Shown here in pieces: positions 46,735 through 55,992 of a stretch of 64,000 nucleotides of DNA. Source of the stretch: Primorskyibacter aestuariivivens (lineage in GTDB: Bacteria; Pseudomonadota; Alphaproteobacteria; Rhodobacterales; Rhodobacteraceae); contig NZ_JAQIOZ010000007.1 of the NCBI RefSeq assembly GCF_028023675.1, forward strand, positions 210,535 through 274,534, read 5' to 3'. The first letter of the stretch is position 1. Every line of letters begins with the position of its first letter. The position numbers and the translations under genes are program-made. The notes under the pieces are model-generated. The model was not told the DNA's origin. It made no database searches and saw only the letters and a program-made list of their open reading frames with translations.

Positions 46735-46935
46735 GTCGTGCCCTTCTGCCTGATCAGCCCCGGTTTCGGAGCAATGGCCGGTTATCCGGTCTTGTTTTGA
46801 CTGCCTGTGCGATGACCGCAGGCGTATTTTAGCGATTGCAGCGCGTCAAGAAAAGGCTGCTGCGATCACATAGGCGAGTTTCTGGCAAATCAGTGCTTTG
46901 CAGAATCATTTCGCGGCGTTTAACGAAGCGGAACC

Positions 46936-47025
46936 GGAGGAGTGGCAGAGTGGTCGAATGCACCGGTCTTGAAAACCGGCGTGCGTGAAAGCGTACCGTG
47001 GGTTCGAATCCCACCTCCTCCGCCA
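46936..47025 (+). tRNA. tRNA-Ser (anticodon TGA)
   Basis: A 90-base class-II tRNA. Acceptor arms GGAGGAG (46936-46942) and CTCCTCC (47015-47021) pair, then G and CCA. Anticodon loop CTTGAAA gives TGA, and a long variable arm (GTGCGTGAAAGCGTACC region) follows. It marks the left edge of the accessory region. Confidence 0.97.
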
Positions 47026-47303
47026 CCACATAACATATTGATTTTAAAATATTTTTCGCCTCTCGTATTGTGGCGTGTTTTCCGCGGCATGCGAGACACG
47101 TTACCCTCTAGAGACTTGAAATCGCAGGCGAAATAGTCGCCCAAAACAGCCCGAGTCTCTATTTGGCATTTGGCGCGATACGGTTTTCGGGTGCTGCTTC
47201 AGCCGCAGGACTTGACTTCTAGCGGTTTCGAAGTTGGCCAGAGCCCTGTCGCGCAGTCGCTAACTCGTGCATCAGAACCAATCACTTAACCCAGTCGAGT
47301 CCT

Positions 47304-47840
47304 TCAGGAGGCATGCGAGCGACGCGCCAGCCACTTTCCCGTAGGAGGCCGATCTCGGCGTCGTCGAAGGCATCTGCCCGCATGGCAAGGCAGGCGAATG
47401 CGGGGGAGGGTCATGTCGAGGCTCGGGAGCAGGTAGTAGTCGAGCGGCTGTTGGTTCGGCCGATCCATACGAACCGCAATCGTGATGTCAGGCTTGAGGC
47501 TCATGTCAAAGCGGATATTCCACCGCAGAGAGCCCGCATTGGTTTCACTGCAGCGGACGATGACGAGAGATGCGGTGAATTCGCCGTTGATGGTGAGCAG
47601 GTCTGTTCGGGGATGCCGCTCGACTTTGCCGCCCGAAGCCTCGATGCCAGCAATCGTCTCGGCGACAATGTCCGGATGGAGCTCGCGCAAGCGTCTGTTG
47701 ATCTCGATGTATCTGTAGTCCCGATCAGGTTTGAACCCGACCAGCCGGTAGGCGCGCAGCAGGCTGCCAATCCGCGGCTCCTTTGGCGAGATTTCCGCCA
47801 CCCATGTTTCGCTGGCGACGACCATCTGGCTCCACACCAT
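47304..47840 (-). CDS. Hypothetical protein or decayed fragment next to tRNA-Ser
   Basis: A 178-residue frame whose middle reads like real protein (FKPDRDYRYIEINRRL, ELHPDIVAETIAGIE, LLTINGEFTASLVIVR, LDYYLLPSLDM). The last roughly 35 residues are Arg/Cys-rich and improbable, suggesting a frameshift or join near 47.4 kb. The family is not recognised with confidence; it has the look of a mobile-element passenger. The ATG lies on the boundary with the phage fragment, so the 5' end may also be lost. The 278 bases between it and tRNA-Ser show nothing I can name. Confidence 0.45.
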   Translation of the reverse strand: MVWSQMVVASETWVAEISPKEPRIGSLLRAYRLVGFKPDRDYRYIEINRRLRELHPDIVAETIAGIEASGGKVERHPRTDLLTINGEFTASLVIVRCSETNAGSLRWNIRFDMSLKPDITIAVRMDRPNQQPLDYYLLPSLDMTLPRIRLPCHAGRCLRRRRDRPPTGKWLARRSHAS

Positions 47841-47949
47841 GGTGCCGCTATCGGCTGGCGATATCGTCGAGCTGCAAGGGTATTTCCGGGTCGCGGACGG
47901 CTACTTCGCCGCCGACCACACGTCCTTCTGGGGCTGCAAGGTCGGTTGA
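47839..47949 (+). pseudogene. C-terminal remnant of a phage tail-type protein
   Basis: A 36-residue frame, LSAGDIVELQGYFRVADGYF then AADHTSFWGCKVG, resembling the very end of a phage structural protein. It is followed by a good ribosome binding site for the next gene. The upstream part is missing, replaced by unrelated minus-strand sequence. Fragment call is tentative. Confidence 0.45.
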
Positions 47950-47968
47950 GCGGCGGAAGGAGGATCCC

Positions 47969-48259
47969 ATGACACCACCCCGATCCGATCAGGGTTTCGT
48001 GCGCATGCCCGATGCTGAGTTTGAGGCCATGCTGGCACGTGCTGCGGAGAAAGGCGCCAAACGCGCGCTCGCCGATGTCGGCCTCGACGGCGAAGAAGCT
48101 GCGCTCGATATCCGGGATTTACGCTCGCTGCTGGACTGCATCCGGCTGGTGCGCCGCACCGCGATGCAGACGGCTGTGCGAATGATCACCACCGGCGTGA
48201 TGTTGGCGCTGCTCGCGGGTATCGCGATCAAGCTCAAGATCTTCGGAAGCGGCCCTTAG
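47969..48259 (+). CDS. Prophage-type small membrane protein (DUF6127-like)
   Basis: A 96-residue protein with GAAGGAGGATCCC before the ATG. A soluble helical N-terminus (MPDAEFEAMLARAAEKGAKRAL, read in parts) is followed by a C-terminal transmembrane helix (about 72-90). Proteins of this type sit beside lysis or tail genes in alphaproteobacterial prophages, here just upstream of the M15 peptidase. Its reading frame is intact. Family name from memory, moderate certainty. Confidence 0.7.
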   Translation: MTPPRSDQGFVRMPDAEFEAMLARAAEKGAKRALADVGLDGEEAALDIRDLRSLLDCIRLVRRTAMQTAVRMITTGVMLALLAGIAIKLKIFGSGP

Positions 48260-48291
48260 CCGCCCATCGCAACAATTCACGCACCAACCTG

Positions 48292-48317
48292 AACCCGCCC
48301 ATGTGGCGGGTTTTTTC
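48292..48317 (+). terminator. Rho-independent terminator before the M15 peptidase
   Basis: AACCCGCC (48292-48299) and GGCGGGTT (48305-48312) form a perfect stem, followed by a T-run. It ends transcription after the DUF6127-like gene, or attenuates the peptidase gene. Confidence 0.8.
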
Positions 48318-48333
48318 GTTTCTGGAGGACACC

Positions 48334-48998
48334 ATGACCACGACCTTTTACGACCATTGGAGCGATGTGCCGGAGAAAGCTTGGCGCTGGACCAACTTCT
48401 CGCCCGCCGAAATTGCCTGCCGCGGTGCCGGCAAGCTGCTCATCAACGAGCCCGCGCTCGACAAGCTTCAGGCGCTGCGTGACCGGCTCGGCAAGCCGCT
48501 GATCGTGCGTTCCTGCTATCGCAGCCCCGAACACAACCGCGCCGTCGGTGGCGCCACGAGGTCGAAGCGCCTCGACGGCGCCGCCTTCGACATCGCCATG
48601 TCGAACCATGACCCGGTGGCCTTCGAAGCGGCGGCGCGCGATGTCGGTTTCCTCGGCTTCGGCTTCTATCCGCGATCGGGGTTCATGCATGTCGACCTCG
48701 GCCCCGCACGCCAGTGGGGCGAGCGGTTCCCGATCCGGGCGACGGCATTTGCAGCCGAGACGCCGCCCGCACGCGAAGCGCTGGCGGAGAGCCGCACATC
48801 GAAAGGCGGTGGCGCGGCGACGCTGGGCGCAGCCGGCGTGGCGGTGGCGCAGCAGGTCCTGGCCGAGACGCTGAACGCCATACTGCCATTGTCCCGTATC
48901 TCGACACCCTGCGCTGGGTGTTCATTGCCGTCGCGCTCGGCGGGATCGCGGTCACCATCTATGCCCGCCTCGACGACTGGCGCCGGGGGCAGCGATGA
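48334..48998 (+). pseudogene. Frameshifted phage M15-family D-Ala-D-Ala carboxypeptidase/endolysin
   Basis: It starts well (TGGAGGAC before the ATG). About 185 residues follow with the zinc peptidase pattern: SCYRSPEHN, SKRLDGAAFDIAM (His lost or displaced relative to the usual SxHxxGxAxD), and GFMHVDLG near 115. Near 48.89 kb the frame breaks. The expected C-terminal anchor (VPYLDTLRWVFIAVALGG, then ARLDDWRRGQR) is in another frame and ends at 48998. A one-base loss (or two-base gain) would explain it. The active-site part remains readable, so a truncated soluble enzyme is possible. Confidence 0.7.
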
Positions 48999-50050
48999 TC
49001 GGCTTCCTCCTCATCAGTGGCCTGAGGCGTAAGGCGCCGTTCTGCAGCAGACTCGGCCCGAAATCCTGTCGGCGTCTTGCCCGTCCATCGGCTGAATGCC
49101 CTGTCGAACGCGGCCGGGCCGGAGAGGCCTACCTGAACGGCGATTTGCGAGATGGGTAGCGTTGTGTTTGACAGGAGGTCTTCGCTGACGCTCTGGCGCA
49201 CGTCTTCTTTCATCTGGCTGAAGGAGGTGCCGTTTGCCTGTAAGATGCGCTGTACACGACGTGGATGCAGGCCACAGATTGCGGCAAATCCATCAAGAGT
49301 AAGATCGTGGTGAGCGATGTTGTCCGCAAGCAAGCTACGAAGATAGGCAAGGGTTATTTCGCTGGCGCCGTCGGGCGCGAATTCCCCTCGTGAGGCTTTC
49401 TTCAGGTCCCAGTCCAGCGAGAATGGCGTCCAAAGCCATTGCGGCGGAAACGAAATCCGCAAGCCGTTGATCCCGGATGTGATAAGCGCCTGTTTCGGCA
49501 GAAACTTCGGCGGAAGACCTGCGGTGGTCGGCACAGTGACGTGGATGTCTTTGGGGTCGAAAGTGCCAGCGAGACCCTGTCTGATCACGGTCACGTAGAA
49601 GGCGACGCCGACTGCATCCAACTGCCTTGTTGGCTTCAACACCCCGATCGTGCGCTTAATCTCCAAGCTGGCAACGTCGGGTGAAACGATTAAGGAATAC
49701 TTGACATTATCAACTTGCTTCGAAACCTCCACAACCACCCGGGAGAGAAAATCTCCCAAGGTGAGCGCGCGGCTCGCCGCGTCCCGGAGCCCGGGCGTCC
49801 CCTTCTTGGCGGTTTCGATCGCCACCGTTGCGCCGAAATACGGGTCGCCGAGAGTTTCGGCCATGTCCTCCATGGCAGCATAACAGGCTCTCGCCTCAAC
49901 CAGCATCGCAGGATCGGTCAGCGCGCCGAGCGGAATCCTGTTGCGGGCAAGCAAAGCTTCGATATCGCCGCCACGCGAGACGAATGCCTTGGCGAGCGGG
50001 ACCAGAACCAACATTGCCCGGGTGAATTTCAGTGTAGATGGTTTGCTCAT
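48959..50050 (-). CDS. AraC-family transcriptional regulator with phage-derived C-terminal tail
   Basis: About 363 residues from the ATG at 50050 (MSKPSTLKF; a TTG at 50074 is the alternative). The N-terminal half resembles the OruR/arabinose-binding-type ligand domain. The C-terminal HTH pair lies near 250-345, with LTLDGFAAICGLHPRRVQRIL and ISQIAVQVGLSGPAAFDRAF (read in parts) and GKTPTGFR. The last roughly 20 residues are encoded by the opposite strand of the phage peptidase gene, so the natural end was probably replaced. Divergent from the first amidohydrolase, which it likely controls. Confidence 0.85.
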   Translation of the reverse strand: MSKPSTLKFTRAMLVLVPLAKAFVSRGGDIEALLARNRIPLGALTDPAMLVEARACYAAMEDMAETLGDPYFGATVAIETAKKGTPGLRDAASRALTLGDFLSRVVVEVSKQVDNVKYSLIVSPDVASLEIKRTIGVLKPTRQLDAVGVAFYVTVIRQGLAGTFDPKDIHVTVPTTAGLPPKFLPKQALITSGINGLRISFPPQWLWTPFSLDWDLKKASRGEFAPDGASEITLAYLRSLLADNIAHHDLTLDGFAAICGLHPRRVQRILQANGTSFSQMKEDVRQSVSEDLLSNTTLPISQIAVQVGLSGPAAFDRAFSRWTGKTPTGFRAESAAERRLTPQATDEEEADHRCPRRQSSRRA

Positions 50051-50227
50051 CTGGACTCTTTTCTCATCTTTCAATGGATACCACTAAGGCGACAGGATTG
50101 TGTCACCGCTGGCATGAGATGCAAACACCTGATCTCACGGGGATGGTAGTTTTCAGGTTAGGGATGAGCGGAATCGGGCGATGTGCGCGCGGCGCTCATG
50201 ATCCTAGCAAGCGCGGGGGGCTTGAAT

Positions 50228-51784
50228 ATGCTGCGAACAAGGACCTTGGGAGCTGCCACGATGGTGGCTTTGCTGTTGTCGACGACAGCCGTGCTGGCGA
50301 ATGACATCGTCATAGCCGGCGGGAGGGTGATCGACCCCGAAACCGGTCTCGATGCCATTCGCAACGTCGCCATCGAGGGCGACAAGATCGTGGCGATCAG
50401 TGAATTTCCGTTAGAGGGCGATGTGGTTATCGACGCCACCGGCCACGTCGTGTCGCCGGGCTTCATCGACCTGCATTCCCATGGCCAGAACATCGGCGAC
50501 TACCGGATGCAGGTTATCCAGGGCGTCACCACGGCGCTGGAGCTTGAATCCGGGCTTCTGCCCATCGGCGACTGGTATGATGCGCAGGCCACCAAGAACC
50601 TGCCGATGAACTATGGCGCTTCAGCAGCTTGGGTTTTTGGCAGGATCGCAACCTTCACCGAAACCGATCCATTGGCGACGGCAGGCTATTTCCTGGATGT
50701 ACAGGGCCGCACCGACTGGAAGCTGGACATCGCCAGCCCGGAACAATCCGAACGCATCATGGCGCTGGTCGAACAGGGCCTCAAGGACGGTGCGCTGGGT
50801 ATCGGCATCAACGCCGGTTACGCGCCGGGTTTTGGACACAAGGAATATTACGCGCTGGCCGAACTGGCCAACAAATACAATGTCCCGACCTATACCCATG
50901 TGCGTTATGCCAGCAACACCGAGCCGCAAAGCTCGTTCGAGGCGATCCAGGAGCTGATCAGCCTCGCCGCCATCACCGGCGCGCACATGCATCTGTGCCA
51001 CATCAATTCGACCTCGCTGTCGGACATCAAGGCCACGATGGCGCTGGTGGAAGAGGCGCAGGCCCAGGGCATCAACGTCACGACCGAAGCCTATCCTTAC
51101 GGCGCAGCCAGCACCGTGGTTGGCGCGGCCATGTTCAGCGGCCCGGACTGGCGCGAGCGGATGGATTCGACCGCCGATAACTTCCAGCTTGGCGCGGATC
51201 GGATGACCGAGGACGAGTTGGCCGATTATCAGGCGAACAAGCCCGGTACCATGATCGTCTGGCATTTCCTGGACGAGGAAGATCCCGCGGCCCTGTCGCT
51301 GCTGGACGTTTCGGTAACCAACCCCGCGACAGCGATCGCCTCGGATTCCGTGCTCTGGTCCTATTTCGACGAGAACGGCAACATTCTGCAATACGAAGGC
51401 GATGAATGGCCTCTGCCCGACAATGTGTTCAGCCATCCGCGGTCAACAGGCGCGTATACCAAGATCCTGCGGTCCTATGTGCGCGAACGCGGGGTATTGT
51501 CGCTTTCCGAAGCGATCCGCAAGATGTCGCTTCTGCCTGCACAGACGCTGGAAGACAGCGTGCCGCAAATGCGCACCAAGGGTCGGCTTCAAGTGGGCAT
51601 GGACGCTGATATCGTCGTCTTCGATCCCGCAACGGTCGCTGACCTGGCCACCTTTGAAAATGCCAATCAACCGACCGTGGGCGTGCAAACCGTGATCGTG
51701 AACGGCGGCTTTTCGGTGCGCAACGGCGAGCTGGTATTGGACGCTCCCTTTGGTCGGCCGATTCGGAATGCCCGGACTGACTGA
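50228..51784 (+). CDS. Secreted amidohydrolase, N-acyl-D-amino-acid deacylase-like (copy 1)
   Basis: Predicted periplasmic metal-dependent amidohydrolase, 518 residues. A signal peptide is cut after VLA (about 1-24). The metal motif HSH is at 83-85 in PGFIDLHSH. Other likely ligands are E107 (in LELESG), H224 in YTHVRYAS, H258 in HLCHIN, and the Asp in IASDSVLW. This layout matches D-aminoacylase/N-acyl-D-glutamate deacylase, which normally is cytosolic. GGGGGG lies 9 bases before the chosen ATG. First gene of a co-directional cluster, with an AraC regulator divergent from it. Confidence 0.88.
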   Translation: MLRTRTLGAATMVALLLSTTAVLANDIVIAGGRVIDPETGLDAIRNVAIEGDKIVAISEFPLEGDVVIDATGHVVSPGFIDLHSHGQNIGDYRMQVIQGVTTALELESGLLPIGDWYDAQATKNLPMNYGASAAWVFGRIATFTETDPLATAGYFLDVQGRTDWKLDIASPEQSERIMALVEQGLKDGALGIGINAGYAPGFGHKEYYALAELANKYNVPTYTHVRYASNTEPQSSFEAIQELISLAAITGAHMHLCHINSTSLSDIKATMALVEEAQAQGINVTTEAYPYGAASTVVGAAMFSGPDWRERMDSTADNFQLGADRMTEDELADYQANKPGTMIVWHFLDEEDPAALSLLDVSVTNPATAIASDSVLWSYFDENGNILQYEGDEWPLPDNVFSHPRSTGAYTKILRSYVRERGVLSLSEAIRKMSLLPAQTLEDSVPQMRTKGRLQVGMDADIVVFDPATVADLATFENANQPTVGVQTVIVNGGFSVRNGELVLDAPFGRPIRNARTD

Positions 51785-51842
51785 CGAACGGCGCAAAATG
51801 CTGTAAATAATGGATAATCAAAGGCAAGAGAGGACGACATCG

Positions 51843-53474
51843 ATGGCAAAAACGCTCTTTCTGACAACGACTCCGCTTATTGCCGGGCTGCTGACCGTTT
51901 CAGCGGCCTTCGCGCAAGACTATGATCTGGTGATCAACAACGGCAGGGTCATCGACCCTGAAACCCTGTTCGACGACATCGCCAATGTCGGCGTGAAGGA
52001 CGGGCGCATCGTTGCGATCAGCACCGACCCGCTGACGGGCACCGAGACGGTGGATGCCACGGGTCATATTGTGGCGCCGGGCTTCATCGACACGCATTTC
52101 CACTTTCAGATGCCGATCGGTTATTCCCTCGGGTTGCGTGACGGGTTGACCAGCAGCATGGATTTCGAGATGGGCTGTGCGGGATCCTATGTCGCCGCCT
52201 GGTACGAGGCGCGTGCGGGTGTGACCCAGGCCAACTATGGCTGCGCGGTCAGCCACGAGTTCGCCCGCGCGATGATCCTAGACGGGTCGGACGGCGCTGA
52301 GTACCTGATAAATGGCCCCGTTGCCGCTTACACAACTCGGGCGAAAACAGGCTGGAGCGTGACACGCCCGAACCTGGAACAGGGCAACGCGATTCTTGAA
52401 GAGATTGACAAGGGCCTGATGGCTGGCGCACCCGGCATTGGCAGCACCACGGGCTATATGAGAGCGGGCATCTCTTCTCGCGAGATGTTCGAGGTGCAGA
52501 AGGTTGGCGCACGCTATGGCCGTCCGATGGGCTCGCATACACGCTATACGCTTGGCAACGACACGACCGAGGTCAACGGCGCGCAGGAACTCATCGCAAA
52601 CGCAATCGCGCTCGGCGCGCCTGCGATCGTCCTGCACTTCAATAACCCCGGTTGGCGCGTGACACACGAATTGATTTCAGGGTTGCAGGAAAGGGGCTTC
52701 AACATCTGGGGTGAAATCTATCCCTACGCTGCAGGCTCCACCACGATCAATGCGGAGTTTCTGGAGCCCCAAAGCTGGGTCGATGATCTGGGCAACCGCT
52801 ATGAGGAAACCATTCTGGATCCGGTCACGAATGAGTACTATACCCTCGAGACCTACAAGGCGACCATCGCATCCGAACCGACCAGGCCGGTCGTCGTGTT
52901 CAAGATGCCCGAAGAAGATCAGGCGAAGTGGCTGACGCTGAAGGGCGTGACCATGGCCAGCGATGGGGTTGGTGCCCAGCCGTACGACGCCCCGTGGGAT
53001 TTCCCGATGGACCAGCTGGGCGGCACACACCCCCGGACCGCCGGATCCCGAGGAGCCACGATCCGGCTCGGTCGGGAAAACAACATCCCGATGATGCAGC
53101 TGATGTCGATCCTCAGCTACAACGCAGCCAAGCATCTGGGCAATACTGGCCTGAAGGCCATGCAGGAACGCGGTCGCATCCAGACCGGCATGGTCGCCGA
53201 TATCGTGGTCTTTGACCCCGAACGCTTCACGGACAATTCGACCTACGACAAGGGTGCCGTCCCTTCAACGGGCATGAAAGCCGTGATCGTCAACGGTCAG
53301 GTCACCGTGCGTGACGATGTGCTGCTTCCTGTCTTCGCCGGTCAGCCGATCCGGTTTGAGCCCGAAGACAAGCCGCGCTTCGTGCCGGTCTCGCTGGAAG
53401 CATGGAATGCCGAATTCTCGACCGGGATGCCCAGTGACTTCACGGGTGCTTTCCCCGTGGACGGTGGAAACTAA
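51843..53474 (+). CDS. Secreted amidohydrolase, N-acyl-D-amino-acid deacylase-like (copy 2)
   Basis: 543 residues; signal peptide to about 24 (AFA, then QDYD). Metal motif HFH at 85-87 (PGFIDTHFH), MGCAG where D-aminoacylases have a bridging residue, SHTRYTLG, IVLHFNNPGW and MASDGV as further ligands. It is a close paralogue of copy 3 and more distant from copy 1. The downstream DUF3299 gene starts 3 bases after the stop. AGAGGAC precedes the ATG at 51843. Substrate unknown; N-acyl-D-amino acids or a related amide are the family guess. Confidence 0.87.
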   Translation: MAKTLFLTTTPLIAGLLTVSAAFAQDYDLVINNGRVIDPETLFDDIANVGVKDGRIVAISTDPLTGTETVDATGHIVAPGFIDTHFHFQMPIGYSLGLRDGLTSSMDFEMGCAGSYVAAWYEARAGVTQANYGCAVSHEFARAMILDGSDGAEYLINGPVAAYTTRAKTGWSVTRPNLEQGNAILEEIDKGLMAGAPGIGSTTGYMRAGISSREMFEVQKVGARYGRPMGSHTRYTLGNDTTEVNGAQELIANAIALGAPAIVLHFNNPGWRVTHELISGLQERGFNIWGEIYPYAAGSTTINAEFLEPQSWVDDLGNRYEETILDPVTNEYYTLETYKATIASEPTRPVVVFKMPEEDQAKWLTLKGVTMASDGVGAQPYDAPWDFPMDQLGGTHPRTAGSRGATIRLGRENNIPMMQLMSILSYNAAKHLGNTGLKAMQERGRIQTGMVADIVVFDPERFTDNSTYDKGAVPSTGMKAVIVNGQVTVRDDVLLPVFAGQPIRFEPEDKPRFVPVSLEAWNAEFSTGMPSDFTGAFPVDGGN

Positions 53475-53506
53475 TCGTGATCGCGTTCAGGCAACGAGAA
53501 GTCAGC

Positions 53507-54172
53507 GTGCGATTCTTGATCTCTGTCTTTGTGGCGGCCTTGTTGGCCGCCACTCAAGCAACTGCAGAACCGGAGGCGATCGAGTTCTCCGACTTGGCGG
53601 ATCCGTTGGCGGTGGCCTTTGACGATCCCTACGCAGCCATGGGGGTCGACATGCTGAACGAATTGAAACTGTTGGTTCAGTCGGACGAAAAGCTCGCCGG
53701 CACTGATCTTGATGCGGAGACCCGCACGCGTCTGGAAGCCCGCCGCACTGCCGCGCGGGAAGTGCTTGAAACAAACGGTCACGATGTGGAAGCGCTGCTC
53801 GAGCAGCGCTGGGACGTCGCCAGGAAGCGGCAGATCGCCCGCATGGCCACGAACCCCATTTTCGACGGCGTCGAGGTCTCGATCTCGGGCTATATCATCC
53901 CTGCACCACCAAACGCGGATGGCAGCGGGTTCGGCTATCTGGTGCCGCAGGTCGGAATGTGCAGCCACCTTCCGCCGCCACCGCCGAACCAACTCGTCAG
54001 GGTCAGACTTCGCGCGGATCAACAGGTCGAGTCCCTGTATCTGCCGGTTCGGGTGTCGGGGCTGCTGCGCGTCGAGCCAAGCGATGAGACCATATTCATC
54101 CTCGACGGCGAGTCGCGCATGCTGAGTGGCTGGACCCTCAACGCCGAAACCGTCGAGTTGCCGGAGGGTTGA
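53507..54172 (+). CDS. DUF3299 family exported protein (copy a)
   Basis: About 221 residues from a GTG at 53507 with GAGAAG upstream; an earlier GTG at 53477 adds ten. Signal peptide VRFLISVFVAALLAATQATA. The C-terminal domain carries the family signature ISGYIIP, then VPQVGMCSHLPPPPPNQ, with a Cys-x-His pair that could bind metal. DUF3299 proteins commonly accompany ABC transporters linked to zinc limitation in other bacteria (from memory: the zrg genes of Vibrio). Here it lies between two amidohydrolases. Confidence 0.8.
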   Translation: MRFLISVFVAALLAATQATAEPEAIEFSDLADPLAVAFDDPYAAMGVDMLNELKLLVQSDEKLAGTDLDAETRTRLEARRTAAREVLETNGHDVEALLEQRWDVARKRQIARMATNPIFDGVEVSISGYIIPAPPNADGSGFGYLVPQVGMCSHLPPPPPNQLVRVRLRADQQVESLYLPVRVSGLLRVEPSDETIFILDGESRMLSGWTLNAETVELPEG

Positions 54173-54335
54173 AGCGGGAATGGCCCGGCCCTTTTACTCC
54201 GGAATGTAGGAACTGTTGGCGAAGCCGCGCGGCGCCGCGTCCGGGAAACAGGAATTCGCCAAGGGCGCATTCAAGGCGATTGCCCTGCTGGCGCTAAAGC
54301 CAAAAATAGAAGCCGAAATTGACATGGAGACACTA

Positions 54336-55961
54336 ATGAAGAAGCAAAGATACATATTGACAGGCACATTCCTGCTAAGCGTCATGTCTGCCGTTCCGGC
54401 CCTGGCGCAAGACTATGATCTGGTAATCAACAATGGCCGGGTCATGGACCCGGAAACTCTGTATGACGACATCGCCAATGTCGGGATCAAGGATGGCCGG
54501 ATTGTCGCGATCACCAAGGACGCGCTTACCGGTGCCGAGACGGTGGATGCCACGGGCCATATTGTGGCGCCGGGCTTCATCGACACCCATTTTCATTGGC
54601 AGACGCCAATCGGCTACCGGGTCGGCTTGCGTGACGGGTTGACCAGCGGCATGGATTTCGAGGCAGGCTGTGCGGGATCCTATGTCGCCGCCTGGTACGA
54701 GGCGCGTGCCGGTGTGACCCAGGCCAACTATGGCTGTGCGGTCAGCCACGAATTGGCCCGCGCGGTGGTGCTCGATGGGGCAGAGGGCGATTTCTTGGTA
54801 AACGGTCCCATTGCCGCTTTGGAAACCCGCAAGAAATCGGGCTGGAGCGTGACGCGCCCGACCCTGGAACAGGGCAACGCGATTCTTGAAGAGATTGACA
54901 AGGGTCTGCAGGCGGGCGCACCCGGCATTGGCAGCACCGTGGGTTATATGAGGGAGGGCGTCTCTTCCCGCGAGATGTTCGAGGTGCAGAAGGTTGGCGC
55001 ACGCTATGGCCGCCCGACTGGCGCACATACACGCTATACGCTTGGCACCGACACGACCGAGAACAATGGTGCGCAGGAACTCATCGCTAATGCCCTGGCG
55101 CTGGGTGCCCCGGCGATTGTTCTTCACTTCAACAACCCCGGCTGGCGGCTTGCCCAGCAAATGATTGTTGGGCTTCAGGAACAGGGCCACAACATCTGGG
55201 GTGAAATCTATCCCTACGCTGCCGGGTCCACCACGTTGAATGCGTCGTTCCTGCAGCCGGAGAGCTGGGTCGAGCAATTGGGCAACCGCTATGAGGATAC
55301 CGTGCAGGATCCGGTCACGGGCGACTTCTACACCCTGGAGACATTCAAGACCGACATGGCCGCCAATCCGACCAAGCCGATCGTCGTGTTCAAGATGCCC
55401 GAAGAAGATGCGCCGAAATGGCTGACCCTGAAGGGCGTCACCGTGGCCAGCGATGCGCTTCCTCCCGAACCTCTTTTCGGCCCGTGGGATATCCCGCTGG
55501 ACCAGCTCGGCAACACCCATCCCCGCGCGGCTGGCACCCGGGGTATTACGATCCGCCTCGGTCGGGAAAACAACATTCCGATGATGCAGCTGATCTCGAT
55601 CCTCAGTTACAACGCGGCCAAGCATCTGGGCGATACGGGCCTGAAGGCGATGCAGGAACGCGGCCGCATCCAGACCGGGATGGTTGCCGATATCGTGGTC
55701 TTTGACCCCGAACGCTTCACGGACAATTCGACCTACGACAAGGGTGCCGTCCCTTCAACGGGCATGAAAGCCGTGATCGTCAACGGTCAGGTCACGTTGC
55801 GTGACGACAAGGTGCTTCCTGTTTTCGCCGGTCAGCCGATCCGGTTTGACCCCGAAGACAAGGCGCGCTTCGTGCCAGTCTCGGTGGAAGCGTGGAATGC
55901 CGAATTCTCGACCGGGATGCCCAGTGACTTCGGTGCCTTCCCTGCGGACGGTGGCAACTGA
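54336..55961 (+). CDS. Secreted amidohydrolase, N-acyl-D-amino-acid deacylase-like (copy 3)
   Basis: 541 residues from the ATG at 54336 (GGAG 7 bases upstream); signal peptide ends PALA, then QDYD. HFH at 85-87, AGCAG, AHTRYTLG, IVLHFNNPGW and VASDAL repeat the copy-2 pattern. Most positions match copy 2, and 110 consecutive bases (55686-55795) are identical to 53196-53305. It is followed by a small frame and the beta-lactamase-like gene. Clearly a tandem duplicate. Confidence 0.87.
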   Translation: MKKQRYILTGTFLLSVMSAVPALAQDYDLVINNGRVMDPETLYDDIANVGIKDGRIVAITKDALTGAETVDATGHIVAPGFIDTHFHWQTPIGYRVGLRDGLTSGMDFEAGCAGSYVAAWYEARAGVTQANYGCAVSHELARAVVLDGAEGDFLVNGPIAALETRKKSGWSVTRPTLEQGNAILEEIDKGLQAGAPGIGSTVGYMREGVSSREMFEVQKVGARYGRPTGAHTRYTLGTDTTENNGAQELIANALALGAPAIVLHFNNPGWRLAQQMIVGLQEQGHNIWGEIYPYAAGSTTLNASFLQPESWVEQLGNRYEDTVQDPVTGDFYTLETFKTDMAANPTKPIVVFKMPEEDAPKWLTLKGVTVASDALPPEPLFGPWDIPLDQLGNTHPRAAGTRGITIRLGRENNIPMMQLISILSYNAAKHLGDTGLKAMQERGRIQTGMVADIVVFDPERFTDNSTYDKGAVPSTGMKAVIVNGQVTLRDDKVLPVFAGQPIRFDPEDKARFVPVSVEAWNAEFSTGMPSDFGAFPADGGN

Positions 55962-55992
55962 TCGCGCCGCATCCAAGCAAGGAGACGGGATC

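Noticed and set aside
47839..48998. Gene transfer agent cluster
   Set aside because: Only three phage-like genes or fragments exist here and they do not follow the order of rhodobacterial GTA genes.
50051..50227. Zur-type palindrome upstream of the hydrolase cluster
   Set aside because: No TATAAC-like zinc-regulator palindrome could be found in this gap or before the ABC genes, so zinc control rests on gene content only.
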